Counted from the first letter of the stretch, positions 22,574 through 34,263 are shown. The stretch: DNA of 64,000 nucleotides from Harmonia axyridis (GCF_914767665.1 NC_059507.1:35211270-35275269); one strand, 5' to 3'. Numbers and translations are program-made. Notes: a model not told the origin generated them from the letters alone.

Positions 22574-23387
22574 AAAGGACCCCGCACGTTTTATATGGGA
22601 AATGGCTTTCCGTGAATTTGGCTGAATTTTTGATATGTTGTAGTTCTTGATAAACCGATCAGAAGTGTCCACAGCCACAAAGCTCAAAAATGGACAGTTT
22701 TCGAGATATGGAGCTTTGAAAAGGGATTTTTTGCAATCGGGGAGCTCTCATTTCTGGTTGGGATGGAATTTGGATGTTCGGCGGCCAGAACCCGACTGAG
22801 AAATTATCTTCCTTGGTTATATTAGGCACCGCCATCGATAATTTTTTATACACTGCTCCACATTGGCTATGAAATGAGATACAAAATCCAAGATCTTCCA
22901 TTCATCTTTTCATGCCACAAGATGACGCCAGAATAATTCACATGACCGAAAAACGACATATTGTGAGATTTTTTAAGAGAGACCATAATAACTGAATCCT
23001 CATATATCTGATGTCCAATAATATCAAAAATGTTAGCCAAAATGTTCATAACCAGGCATCGCGAGCTGTAATGGGGGAAAATGGGAAAATCATTATCATA
23101 TATCCTCAGGGATAACAATTGTGATCACTATTGATGTCATTTACATATGATAGGTGATTTGTTTCTCACAAATCTCGATAATCTGACAATGGGGTGCCAA
23201 GACATTTTCCTCAGAATGTCTCGAAATTGATGATAGCATCTCACAGACAAACGAATCCGTGAAAATGTCTGCAGTTTTGATACAATATAGTACTATCCGG
23301 GTAGAATATAGAAGTCAAAGTGTTGGAAGCAAACTATGAATGGAACTTCCGATATTAACCCACGAATTCTTGAAAATACAATTTTTA
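22574..23387 (-). mobile_element. 881-bp-family element, copy 2, inverted and truncated
   Basis: Reverse complement of 20756-21636 over about 810 bp with scattered changes. It starts AAAGGACCCCGCACGT at 22574 and stops near 23387, about 50 bp short of the expected end. Confidence 0.8.
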
Positions 23388-24167
23388 CAATGTGTTAGTA
23401 TGATCCAGGGTTTAGGGTGTCGAATATCGAAGCTCCAAGAGTGAGCCTCGCTCTCCGCGGCAACCACCTTGTCACATATGCAGGGACCGGGCCTGTCTCT
23501 ATGACGACCGCATCCCATCTCGCTCTCGCATACGTTATCAGATAAATGTATTGAAGGGCGCTAAAACAAATTGGGAGCAGATGCGACGCTCTGAGATATG
23601 GCGACAGCCGTCCTACATATTAATGATGCTGACCACCGACGGCGTCGCTGCCACATGGGCATATTCAATTGAGGACCGGTATTTGCACACAAACAGGCAA
23701 CGATGTGTACGCTGGAAAAAGGGGGTCGAGGGTTTTTTTTCGCGTCCGGTTGAAAATAACGGCAATTCATGCGAATGGGATTAATTCAATCCTGCCGGGC
23801 AGCCGGCATCGATTTTTACGGGATATAAATCGCCGCAGGGGGTTGGGTAATGAGAAGACAGAGGGGGAGAGGGTTGTCGGCGATTTGTTTAACTTTTTTT
23901 TTAACTTCGGTCGTTGTTTGGATGGTGCTGGTATGGAGCTGTGGTCGAAGGAGAAAACGGTCAATATAATATTAAAAAAAATTTGATTTCTCTATCAAAA
24001 TTTGATGAAAGTCGTGAAAAACATATCCTTTCCAAATCATACCTGAATATTGCCTTCAAACCAATAGATAAAATATCATCGTTGTTATTCAATGCTAAGG
24101 ATTCAACCTCAAATAAATAAGGAGTATATGAGTTAACGTGTTCAACTAGCAATATATTTTAAATATA
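23388..24167. other. GC-rich island and AT-rich spacer
   Basis: Bases 23420-23880 are GC-rich, with several overlapping short frames on both strands and no domain. A conserved regulatory element or non-coding exon is possible but unsupported. Confidence 0.35.
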
Positions 24168-25095
24168 ACTGGGTTTTTTTTCGAGGTATATAACTTTAAG
24201 TTGGCATTACTGTTCAAGATGGCGACCGATTTAACAGCTGTCCAGTTATTTATTCTCAGTTTGGTTTGGCAATTCATCATGATTAGACTCACGCCTGAAC
24301 AACGCTTGCAAATAGTGCAATTTTATTTCGAAAATAATGGTTCTGTGCGGAATACGTATCGCGCACTACGTCCATTTTATTTTGTTTAGCGATGAAGCGC
24401 ACTTCTGGTTGAATGGCTACGTCAACAAACAGAACTGCCGCATTTGGAGTGGAGCTAATCCTCAAGTGTATGTCGAAACACCGTTACATCCCGAAAAACT
24501 GACTGTTTGGTGCGCTTTATGGACTGGTGGAACCATAGGTCCGTACTTCTTCAAAAACGATGATGGTCAGAACGTTACAGTCCATGGTGATCGGTATAGA
24601 GCCATGATTACTAACTTTTTCATTCCTGAATTGAACAACCACAATGTCCAGGAGCTGTGGTTCCAACAAGCCGGCGCAACATGTCACACAGCTCGTGCCA
24701 CAATCAATTTATTGAAAGACACGTTTGGTGACCGCCTAATTTCACGTTTTGGATCTGTCAATTGGCCTCCAAGATCTTGTGATTTAACACCGCTAGACTA
24801 CTTTCTGCGGGGCTATGTGAAGTCATTGATCTATGCGGATAAGCCATAAACCCTTGACCATTTGGAAGACAACATTCGCCGTGTTATTGCCGATATACAG
24901 CCACAAATGTTGGAAAAAGTCATCGAAAATTGGACGTCCAGATTGGACTACATCCGAGCCAGCCGAGGTTGTCATATGCCAGAAATCATATTTAAAATGT
25001 AATGCCACAAGATTATTTTGCGGATAAATGAAATGCATGTCAATCGAATAATCCATCGTTGTTTTATTGCAATTTAAAGTTCTATACAGATGCCC
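24168..25095 (+). mobile_element. DD41D (rosa-like) element, copy 5
   Basis: The left terminus ACTGGGTTTTTTTTCGAGG follows TA at 24166-24167. The right terminus is eroded (GATGCCCA) but again next to TA. Between them lie the helix-turn-helix remnant and the fused catalytic core. Confidence 0.88.
24337..25002 (+). pseudogene. DD41D transposase core, one nonsense codon
   Basis: The frame runs without shift from the deletion junction to the terminal TAA at 25000, interrupted only by TAA at 24847 in place of a Gln codon. First Asp in LFSDEAHFW, second in FQQAGATCH where Asp itself is replaced by Ala, third in TPLDYF. The loss of the second catalytic Asp makes the protein inactive even apart from the stop. 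The helix-turn-helix (LTPEQRLQIVQFYFENNGS) lies upstream in another frame near 24290-24389. Confidence 0.87.
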
Positions 25096-25650
25096 ATATA
25101 GGGGCTATTCAAAATGAAACCCTGTATTGGATAATCCTGTAAAAAATAAACGCAATTGACAAAAAACTACGTAGGCTCCAACTCTCACAAAACCCGAACT
25201 TTCACCGGTCAACTACCTCCGAACTTCCGGTTTCCCAAATGAGAAAATCCCGGAAATAAACCCCGAGACGAAGTGAATGAAAAATGAAACAGCCTCAACC
25301 CTTTCTCGACCTTATTCTCAGGAAAAGTTCTCCGATTCGAAGAAAATTCCGGTTAACCGAGACACGCACGAGATTGCTTTTATTAATGATGTTTGCCCGG
25401 CTCAAACTTCCACGATTTTCTATGACTTTCCGAACGGTTCTCGATGGCTTCTCATGCAGCGGATGAATTAATTACGTGGTCCTTGCGGTTTGGAAATGTC
25501 GTGAAAGATGGAGGAATCGTTCCTTTTTTTTTTACTTTGAGGTTTCTTACTGATGGAAGAGGGGAAAAATTCAAGAAGACCACCTGCTCGTTCAGTAGTA
25601 GTTGCACTGATTAATTTGACAAATTCTTCTCAATTATAAGGTACACACAT
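25096..25650. other. Spacer
   Basis: Two overlapping open frames at 25277-25471 lie in different phases with no signature. Nothing recognised. Confidence 0.45.
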
Positions 25651-26404
25651 AGAGTAATAAACAAATATAGGGGGATTATACGCAACTTTTACATGTCCCC
25701 AACATGGTTAGATGACGTTGTCGGATTGTGATGTATTTTCAAATCCACAATTTTACTATATCGTTATGAATGTATATTATATTAAATGAAATATATTCAT
25801 TTGAGTGATGCCCTCAACCTCAGAGTCATTAACGAAGATAGAGGGAGCATATGTTATTCTCAGTAAGCAAATTTTGTTCCCAACATGAACTATCAAATTT
25901 GACATGAAGCGCGCGGAAATGAAAATATATCAGTGATGCGATATTTCACTCGAATCGCGAGTTTCTCCACAATGAACGCACTTCTCATGTCCCATTGTGA
26001 ATCAACGTTTCATATCAACACAAAATATATTGGAATAAATACCTCAATATATCAGAAATTCAGAAAACAACTTTCAGGCGCGCCAAACGACGTGAAACAA
26101 TCGATGACACTAAGAGAGCAAAATATACCAAACCTTGGATTTCAACAGTCATATACAGAAAATAATGAATATTGTGCTTATTATGAGTTCGGCAATCAGA
26201 AAAAATATCGGATTCCAGATATTCAAATTTGCATATTTAATCGGGAATCACTAAAATAAATATATGTCATTCAATATGCTATAAATTCATAACGATATGG
26301 TAAAATTGTGGATTTGAAAATAAATCACAATCCGACAACGTAATCTAATCATGTTGGGAATGTTAAATTGTACTCTCCTGATCTACTAGTATGTTCATTA
26401 CTCT
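25651..26404. mobile_element. MITE-like element with ~180-bp inverted ends
   Basis: It starts AGAGTAATAAACA and ends with its complement. The inverted similarity continues through GACGTTGTCGGATTGTGAT and TTTTCAAATCCACAATTTTA for about 180 bp. The middle (25821-26245) is a copy of the related AGAGTAATAAA repeat found at 34264, 36856 and 40553. The plus frame at 25933-26259 is repeat sequence. Confidence 0.75.
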
Positions 26405-26894
26405 ATGATTTTCACGGTAATACGACCTGAGACCTCATAGAACAAATAAGCGAATCGTGCTCTTTTTTTCCCAAAAACAAACTTTCATCATATTCCGTCC
26501 AGTATTCTGTAAACATAACGCAATCACACTCCTCTAATACCTTGGGACCGAAGTCGACGCGACGTGCAAAGTTGCACGGATTGCACCGCGTGGAATTATG
26601 CGTATGTGTCCAGGATACATCAATCAGCGTATCCACCTGATGATAATTCGAAATCACAGATCATTCCATGCATATTGATGAGTGGGATTGTTGTCGGTCT
26701 ATGCCGATCAAATGACCAATCGGTTCGAATCCTCGTGTGGCACATCTAGAGGCTCATTCGTTGGGAATTGGTTTTATATTTCGGATTAGACTGGGAATAA
26801 AAAGCTAAAAATAGGAAATGGGTAAACAACGATTTGGGTTGTACGTAATTACAAACGAGCTGAATTGGATTGTAATCTGGAAAAAAATACATTT
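26405..26894. other. Spacer
   Basis: A GGTTCGAATCC phrase at 26718 resembles a tRNA B box, but no tRNA fold follows. No gene recognised. Confidence 0.4.
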
Positions 26895-27005
26895 TTTCGG
26901 CAACCGTCCGGAAAGTGCTCACTTCCCGGACGCTTTTTCTCTGAGAAAGTAGCATTTCCCGGCCTAGTCCGGAAAGTACGTACTTCCCGGACTAGGCCGG
27001 AAAAG
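26895..27005. repeat. Paired GC-rich palindromes
   Basis: Bases 26955-27004 form a near-perfect palindrome: CCGGCCTAGTCCGGAAAGTA is mirrored after the centre TACGTA. A smaller one, GTCCGGAAAGTGCTCACTTC, lies at 26905-26935. Both share the half-site GTCCGGAAAGT. Confidence 0.75.
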
Positions 27006-27166
27006 AATCAATGAATCCATAGCAACCGAGATAACGGCTGACAGTTCATATGAAATTAGTTGTCAAAAATTTGCATGTTTTTTGATCGCAATCCCAATAA
27101 AATATGGAAAGCAGCAACGAAAGTGTTATTTTACATGGTTTCCGAAAAAATATTGTACGCAACACG

Positions 27167-27262
27167 CCCGAAAATGGTTTTTTTGGACTCACAGACTTCC
27201 TGGACTCGCTTACGCTCGTCCTGGAATTTTGTCTATTCGTCCAAAAAAACCCTATTTTCCGG
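27167..27262. repeat. Hairpin repeat with CTCGC...GCTCG apex (a)
   Basis: Imperfect arms of about 38 bp (CCGAAAATGG then TTTTTTTGGAC on the left) flank the apex ACTCGCTTACGCTCGT at 27204. The apex is shared with 36736-36833 and 46061-46190 although the arms differ. Confidence 0.7.
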
Positions 27263-27384
27263 ACTTGTTACGTAAATTACTATTTTATTAGTTACAGGTT
27301 AGGAAACACAAGTTGAATATACATAGGCGTACAACATTGCTTCCGCCTTTTTTCCCGGAATAACAGGCTTTATTGCTTATACGT

Positions 27385-28125
27385 TTATGATTCAAAGAAT
27401 TGTCCATCGCTGGCTACTACATTCTCCCATCTTTCACACAGCGTACGAATCCCGCGTTGAAAAATCTGGTCATCTTTTGAAGACATCCACGAATCGATCC
27501 AATTTTTTACTTCTTCATAAGACCGGAAGTGCTGGTCAACCAAGCTGTGTGTCATCTATCGAAACAAGTGATAGTCAGAGGGAGCAATGTCTGGAGAATT
27601 CGGCGAATGGGGTTCGACGTTTCCAAGTATGTCTTCGCAACATGGGGTCGAGCATTGTCATGCTGTAAAATCACCTTATCATGTCTCTCGTTGTATTGCG
27701 ACCGTTTATCTTTCAATGCTCAGTTCAAACGCATTAATTCAGTTCGAGAACGATCGCCTGTGATTGTTTCAGTCGGTTTTAACAACTCATAATACACTAC
27801 GCCGAGTTGGCCCCACCAAATACTGAGCATGACCTTGTAACCGTGAACATTTGGTTTGGGCGTCGACGTGGAAGCATGGCCGGAAAATCTCCATGATTCT
27901 CTGAGCTTGGAATTATCGTAATGAACTCATTTTTCATCTCCAGTCACAATGCAATGTAGAAATCACTTACGTAAGTGCCTTGCAAGTGGCTGTTCACAAG
28001 CAAACAAACACCGTTCAACATCTCTCGGCTTCAACTCGTACGGTACCCAATTTCGTGATTTCTGAATCATTCCCATGAATTTCAGGCGTTTCGAAATGGC
28101 TTGTTGCGTCACTTTCAATGATCAG
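27385..28125 (-). pseudogene. Mariner transposase pseudogene 1
   Basis: Read right to left: VTQQAISKRLK (helix-turn-helix end), NWVPYELKPRDVER, the mariner signature VTGDEK then a stop (in place of Trp) then VHYDN, HASTSTPKPNVHG, QLGVVYYELLKP, ILQHDNARPHVAK (second Asp), NSPDIAPSDYHLF (third Asp), and the tail WIDSW...RWENVVASDGQFFES with TAA at 27387-27385. All three catalytic aspartates are visible but several stops and frameshifts break the frame. Spacing and motifs identify a DD34D mariner. Termini were not located. Confidence 0.9.
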
Positions 28126-28303
28126 GTTAAAAAAGACTGATGGATATATTCTGAGAGTTAGTTCTTTCGGATTCAGCACCCAAAAATTAACCAGGAACAG
28201 TTGAAAAATCGTTTGTGTTGGCCTGTGTTTTGTATTTTGACACATCAAGTTATATTCGTGGTGACAAGAGTTGGGTCTACAAGGACTAACTCTTGGCGTC
28301 GTG

Positions 28304-28372
28304 TCCCCACTCTAACCCACCAGACTTTGACTATCATCTCTTTCTCGGCCTAAAACGGTTTTTCTCCAATTA
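28304..28372 (+). pseudogene. Small mariner-like fragment
   Basis: The plus strand encodes NPPDFDYHLFLGLKRFFSN, resembling the third-Asp region of mariner transposases (SPDxxxxDYHLFxxLKxxL). It is in opposite orientation to the adjacent mariner pseudogene, so it would be a separate remnant. Too short to be certain. Confidence 0.35.
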
Positions 28373-29224
28373 GAGCTGATATATATTCATAATGCCTGCA
28401 GATTCGTTGTAATAAATTGAAGCTATTAAGAGCAAAGCATATTTAGTAATAAAATATTTTGACATTCAAATTTTGTATGCTTTCACAGTAGGCGTATCTC
28501 TTCGACCCTCATCTCTTGTTCTGAGGAGCAATCTGGTAAGGGAAATATTTATCGTGCACAAGGTTTACGAAATGAACCCTGGGTAATCTCATTCGGGCTC
28601 AATCAGGAAAATTCAGCCCGAGTGGGGTCTGTTTATTCATGCCGGAGTTGACGTTATTAACGTTAGCAATTCTCTGTAATGTCACCCCGATGACACGATT
28701 TCGACAACCCTCCATCTAGTTAGTATATTATACATGCAAGGTCATATTCGTTGGTGCAGGGTACATTATCGTGATAATTGAATATTTGATGGTGAATTTG
28801 TGAATTCTGGTGTGCAAGAGGGATAAGTTATTGCTGAATTTAGATAACACTCTGTTTATCGGGTTACCAAAATTGCATATGGCAGAAATTCAATTCAATT
28901 TTAATTCTATTATTAACAATTGCAAATTAAGACTGTCAGGGAAGCCAAAAATAAATTTTGATCGATCCATCTTTTTGGATTACTCACTTCATTCAATAAT
29001 AAAGTCTTGTTTAAGAGTTGCTAAGCCAAAGGCGTCGGAAATGGGTGTATCAAGTCGGTAAGATTAAGATCCGAAAATAAGAAAATCTCTATACAGTGGG
29101 GTCCAACGAAAACTCAACTCCTCGATTTTCCGGCTTTGAAATGAAAATGTGGACAATCGCTCGGACCCGTCAATTTCTGATTGGAGGGGGAACAAATTTT
29201 CTGGTCTTCGCATATCCTTAAAGA
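28373..29224. other. Spacer
   Basis: An 83-codon plus frame at 28810-29061 has no signature. Bases 28490-28690 are slightly GC-richer. No gene supported. Confidence 0.4.
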
Positions 29225-29630
29225 GGTAAGTACAACCAGACGTTTATGGAAAACTAATCATAATTTTGAGCAGAAAATTTGCATATTGGGGTTTGAGGCA
29301 ATGATCTTTCTCCCCGGAGGCAGACTCCTACTTCCTTATTTTGAATGGCACACCCAGTATATTATTGCATCATTAGATAGCTTTTTGACGACAATTTCGG
29401 TAATATACCATACCTTTGGTAAAAACTCAACAACTCATGAGTTAATGGGACTCTTATGAAAAAAATGTAATGTTATTTGTAATGAATTATTCGTAATTGA
29501 AAATTGTATTGGTTTATGGATTTCTCAATAATCCCAACGAAAAATTAATTATAATTCATGAAATGTAAAAAAAGTCACAGACTACTCCACACAGTGAGGA
29601 ATTGCTGTTTTTCCTCATTTAAGGTTAAAA
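29225..29630 (+). repeat. Fragment of the 43261-44345 foldback family
   Basis: Shares GAGCAGAAAATTTGCATATT, CAATGATCTTTCTCCC and AGTATATTATTGCATCATTA with 43320-43480, then a CAGACTACTCCACACAG segment matching 43890-43915. A DD41D copy interrupts it at 29631. Confidence 0.75.
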
Positions 29631-30470
29631 AAAAACAACGATGGATTATTCGGTTGACATGAATTTTATTTATCCGCAAGATAATCTTGTGGCATTACAT
29701 TTTAAATATGATTTCTGGCATATGACCGCCACGGCTGGCTCGGATGTAGTCCAATCCGGACGTCCAATTCTCGATGACTTTTTCCAACATTTGTGGCCGT
29801 ATATCGGCAATAACACGGCGAATGTTGTCTTCCAAATGGTCAAGGGTTTGTGGCTTATCCGCATAGACCAATGACTTTACATAGCCCCACAGAAAGTAGT
29901 CTAGCGGTGTTAAATCACAAGATCTTGAAGGCCAATTCACAGGTCCAAAACGTGCAATTAGGCGGTCACCAAACGTGCCTTTCACTAAATCGATTGTGGC
30001 ACGAGCTGTGTGACATGTTGCGCCGTCTTGTTGGAACCACAGCTCCTGGACATCATGGTTGTTCAATTCAGGAATGAAGATGTTAGTAATCGTGGCTCTA
30101 TACTGATCACCATTGACTGTAACGTTCTGGCCATCATCGTTTTTGAAGAAGTACGGACCAATGATTCCACCAGCCCATAAAGCGCACCAAACAGTCAGTT
30201 TTTCTGGATGTAACGGTGTAGCTTCACTCCAAATGCGGCAGTTTTGTTTGTTGACGTAGCCATTCAACCAGAAGTGCGCTCCATCGCTAAACAAAATAAA
30301 AAGGACGTAGTGTGCGATACGTATTCCGCACAGAACCATTATTTTCGAAATAGAATTGCACTATTTGCAAGCGTTGTTCAGGCGTGCGTCTATTCATGAT
30401 GAATTGCCAAACCAAACTGAGAATAAATCACTTGACAGCTGTTAAATCGGTCGCCATCTTGAACACCCTT
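29631..30470 (-). mobile_element. DD41D (rosa-like) element, copy 6, both termini damaged
   Basis: At the right, CTTGAACACCC joins the interior to the terminal CACCC, a loss of about 40 bp across an AACA microhomology. At the left only AAAAAAAAACAACG remains of the 3' end. The copy sits inside foldback-family sequence. Confidence 0.87.
29695..30339 (-). pseudogene. DD41D transposase core, longest uninterrupted C-terminus
   Basis: A 214-codon open frame from the deletion junction to the authentic stop. It keeps all three aspartates: LFSDGAHFW (Glu after the Asp is Gly here), FQQDGATCH and TPLDYFLWGY, with 41 residues between the second and third. About six residues are missing after RIWSEA. 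The helix-turn-helix is in another frame to the right, so a functional protein is not possible. Confidence 0.9.
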
Positions 30471-31572
30471 CATAACTCGAATGGTCTATAGCTTAAGAAG
30501 ACCATCTAAACGAAGAGCTCTTGAGCACCATTTTTTAAAAAGCGTAAGATGTTCACCTCTCATAAACGAAACGAAAGAATAGAAAGAGAGGAGTTGACAA
30601 ACCAAGTCACTTTCTGGGAAATCTCCAAACCAAAAAGAGCGATAAATCCTACCCCTCCCATCCCCTTCAACCCTCATCTGAATACCGGCGAAGATCAAAA
30701 CGCTCCCGACTGGAAACATCCCGCAACTCCTTCCCCTAATTGAAATCGTACAAAAGCCACGCCGCCTAGCAGATAAATCACGCGAAACTTTCTGCCTCGT
30801 AAGGTAAAGGCCGGTATGAAGTATTTCCATTGCAGATTTGCGCCAACCTCTCTTCCACTCCATAAGTCACCGGGAGAACTTCCCCGGAACATAATATTCC
30901 GGGCTGGCCCGCTGCCAGCCCGAGGAGGGCCGGTCCGGTAATCCGAGACGGGGGAGAGAGAGCGTCCTGGAAATTGCCAGAGATTCAATTCGGGACAATC
31001 GGCGACGATTCTGGATAAGGTGGCATGGATGTAAAGGGAATGAGTGTCGGGAGACGTTACGATTTGTTAGGAAGCCGGATTTCCAGATTCGATGTGCAGG
31101 TTTCGTCGCCCGGCTCCGTCTGGATTAGGCGGGGTCACCCAGGGGCGCCTTCGGGGGCCACTTTTTTTAACGATGTAGATATCATGATGTTACGGAGGCT
31201 GTGTTATAGTTAAAGTCTGTGGTTGAAAGGTATTTAAGGGACTAAGGGAAATTCATTAGCTAGGAAGCCTAAATTGTGGAATGATAATAATATTGAGCCA
31301 TTTGTAGAAATAGACTTTCTCGAAGGTGATAATAGTTATTTCGGCGATTTCTACATCAACTCCAACCTTCAGGTCATCCAGAATCCTTGAAAGATGTTTG
31401 AAAACCTCACCTGTGATGTCATCCTAACAATAAAATCACATGTTCTTGAATTTGGTTAGCGCCAGAGTAACTGGAGCTGCATATGTTAACACCAGAAACA
31501 TTATATATGATATAATATCCTATAAAATAGTCAGAAACACACAGGCGAGGTAGTGACTTCAATAAGTAAATA
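30471..31572. other. GC-rich spacer
   Basis: Bases 30580-31180 are GC-rich with overlapping frames on both strands (30486-30863, 30695-30988, 31025-31213) and no domain. I do not call a gene. Possible conserved non-coding DNA. Confidence 0.4.
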
Positions 31573-32512
31573 ACGGGTGTTTTTTTTCAAGGTATATAAC
31601 TTTAAGTTGGCATTTCTGTTCAAGATGGCGACCGATTTAACAGCTGTCGAGTGATTTATTCTTAGTTTGGTTTGGCAATTTATCATGAATAGACTCATGC
31701 CTGAACAACGCTTGCAAATAGTGCAATTTTATTTCGAAAATAATGGTTCTGTGCGGAATACGTATCGCGCACTACGTCCATTTTATTTTGTTTAGCGATG
31801 AAGCGCACTTCTGGTTGAATGGCTACGTCAACAAACAAAACTGCCGCATTTGGAGTGAAGCTAATCCTCAAGTGTATGTCGAAACACCGTTACATCCAGA
31901 AAAACTGACTGTTTGGTGCGCTTTATGGGCTGGTGGAATCATTGGTCAGTACTTCTTCAAAAACGATGATGGCCAGAACGTTACAGTCAATGGTGATCGG
32001 TATAGAGCCATGATTACTAACTTTTTCATTCCTGAATTGAACAACCATGATGTCCAGGAGCTGTGGTTCCAACAAGACGGCGCAACATGTCACACAGCTC
32101 GTTCCACAATCGATTTATTGAAAGACACGTTTGGTGACCGCCTAATTTCACGTTTTGGACCTGTGAATTGGCCTCCAAGATCTTGTGATTTAACACCGCT
32201 AAACTACTTTCTGTGGAGCTATGTAAAGTCATTGGTCTATGCGGATAAGCCACAAACCCTTGACCATTTGGAAGACAACATTCGCCGTGTTATTGCCGAT
32301 ATACGGCCACAAATGATGGAAAAAGTCATCGAAATTGAACGTCCAGATTGGACTACATCCGAGCCAGCCGTGGCGGTCATATGCCAGAAATCATATTTAA
32401 AATTTAATGCCACAAGATTATCTTGCGGATAAATAAAATTCATGTCAATCGAATATTCCATCGTTGTTTTATTGCAATTTAATGTTCAATAGCTCTAAAA
32501 AAAAGCACCCTT
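31573..32512 (+). mobile_element. DD41D (rosa-like) element, copy 7, full length
   Basis: 940 bp from ACGGGTGTTTTTTTTC (after TA at 31571-31572) to AAAAGCACCCTT. The sub-terminal repeats (ACTTTAAGTTGGCAT at the left, ATTGCAATTTAA at the right) complete an imperfect inverted repeat of about 35 bp. It is the best-preserved copy and a good reference for the family. Confidence 0.92.
31743..32432 (+). pseudogene. DD41D transposase core, copy 7
   Basis: The helix-turn-helix frame (ATG at 31685, stop TAG at 31793-31795) is followed in another phase by this 229-codon frame. Catalytic motifs: LFSDEAHFW, FQQDGATCH and TPLNYF, where the third Asp is replaced by Asn. A frameshift near 32330 takes the last residues out of the normal C-terminus. 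The junction TCCATTTTATTTTGTTTAGC near 31777-31796 is the same as in copies 3, 5, 6 and 9, apart from a base or two. Confidence 0.9.
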
Positions 32513-34263
32513 CACATGTCTATCCATTTATGGAAGAAACTTCCAACCCACGATTCAAATCTCCTGGTGCTGAATACTTGAAAGAATCGGTTCGGTACAA
32601 TTCGGTCTAATCAGCGATGCCGTCTCCGACCGGGCGTAAAATGTCGCTGATGACCTCTCAATTGAGGGATCCATTAGGCCCAGGCGTCCCCCAGTCTACG
32701 GAATATTAATCGGAAATCGGGTCGCTCCTGTCCCAGACGGTTAATTTCCAATCCTCGGGTCCAGAGGAGGCTGTACCGCCGGTGCAGGTCGAGGAGGAAG
32801 CTCAGAAGGCAGGAAACGGAAACGTGGAAAGGGCCGCGGATGGACCGTGGCGCCAAAAATTGGCCGGTTCTGAATGGGGCCTAATGCGGATTCTTCCGGA
32901 CAAATCGCTTTATAATTATTTTCTCGCTGGAGTTCTGTGCTTTTATGTCGGTGGATTTTCCGCCTAATTTGACGGGGATTTTTGGGTTTATCTGTTGTCG
33001 GTTGCAGCCGTATGAGCATTGGGGATGGGCCGTGAAAGGTATTGTTAGGCCGAGAGTCGGCAATCGAAAAATGTTTCAATATTGCAGAAAAACGCAATTC
33101 AGCTGATACGAGAATGTGTTGATATTCTTGTTTAGAATGTAAGAATGAGTTGTTCAGTTTTATTGATGTCATGACTTTTTAATAAAAACGTGATGGTTGT
33201 TCAGGTATTGGAAAGACTGAGAGTGGCGTTTTGAAAATGATATTTTGTGGACACGCGATAAGGTTCTCATCCATTTCTCAAGGACTGTTAAAGAGTCGAT
33301 TTTGGGTAGATGACAACCTTCTAGTACTCCATCGAAAACTCATCTACAACCCAATAATCGAAATTGTATGTTCTATCTCATCTATAGACATCATTCAGCC
33401 AAGAGTGAACATTCTGGCAACATTTTTATCACACAATTGTCGAAAATTCTGTGAAAACAATTATTCAGATAGATTCTGATTCCAGGAAAATTATTGAATA
33501 ATATAGACACATTTCTTCAGGAAATATACTCTTGCAAGAGCAGCTCCAGTGGACCTTGATCTCCACAGATTTGAGCCCTTCTGATGGTTATTTGTGGGGT
33601 AACCTCGAAGTCAAGATTGAGGATATAATCATCACAATATCCCTGCCACAAAACTCAGTCAGGCCACCCCAAAAACGTTGGAATCATATAGCTAGAGTTA
33701 TCCATTGTCCTGGGAATTCCGTAATACCATCAAGGCAACAACATGACTCTCTTATGACTGCCAATACAATATGGCTATGAAAATGGCGATGATCTTGCGA
33801 AAAAGGCAATAAGGGTAACACATGCCGGACCAGACCCTTCTGTGGACTTGGAAAATAACACTACAGGGCTGAGATCTGGCAAAGAGACTCTGGAGACACT
33901 CATCCAGACTTGCTCAAACGAAAAAATTGGTGGAATTCAGGCTGTTTTACACCAAAAATATGGCCACGAGCTGAGCTTCAGATCATTGTGTGACTGTTGA
34001 CAGGACAATGATGTTACAAATACCATTTGTGCCGAATTGACCTATCTATCATCAAATCAAAGGTTGGTCTGAAGAGTACACCTAGGCAGGACAGTTCTTA
34101 ATGTGATAGCTCAAGCTCCCAAGGATGTTGTTAGATTTGCCACCAACACTACAGAAGATCTCCTCATGATTGCTCAGATCGAGCATGTTACCTAACGAGA
34201 GATTAACAGTTTTGGGAGGCTTAGCTCTAGCCAATAGACATCAATAATAATATTATCTTATCT
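32513..34263. other. Spacer with GC-rich island and weak transposase-like fragment
   Basis: Bases 32590-33050 are GC-rich with overlapping frames, none convincing. At 33560-33620 the plus strand encodes TDLSPSDGYLWGNL, reminiscent of a mariner-type third-Asp motif, but nothing else of a transposase is found around it. Bases 33780-34000 encode an open stretch with DDLAKKA, weakly RNase H-like. Confidence 0.35.

Noticed and set aside
26690..26750. tRNA gene at the GGTTCGAATCC phrase
   Set aside because: The T stem does not pair and no acceptor, D or anticodon stems can be drawn.
29850..30077. A conserved 75-codon frame starting MAYPHRPMTLHS at six copies
   Set aside because: Antisense of the second- and third-Asp region of the same transposase.
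33532..33780. Mariner-type transposase at TDLSPSDGYLW
   Set aside because: Only one short motif-like phrase, with no other catalytic block within a kilobase on either strand.
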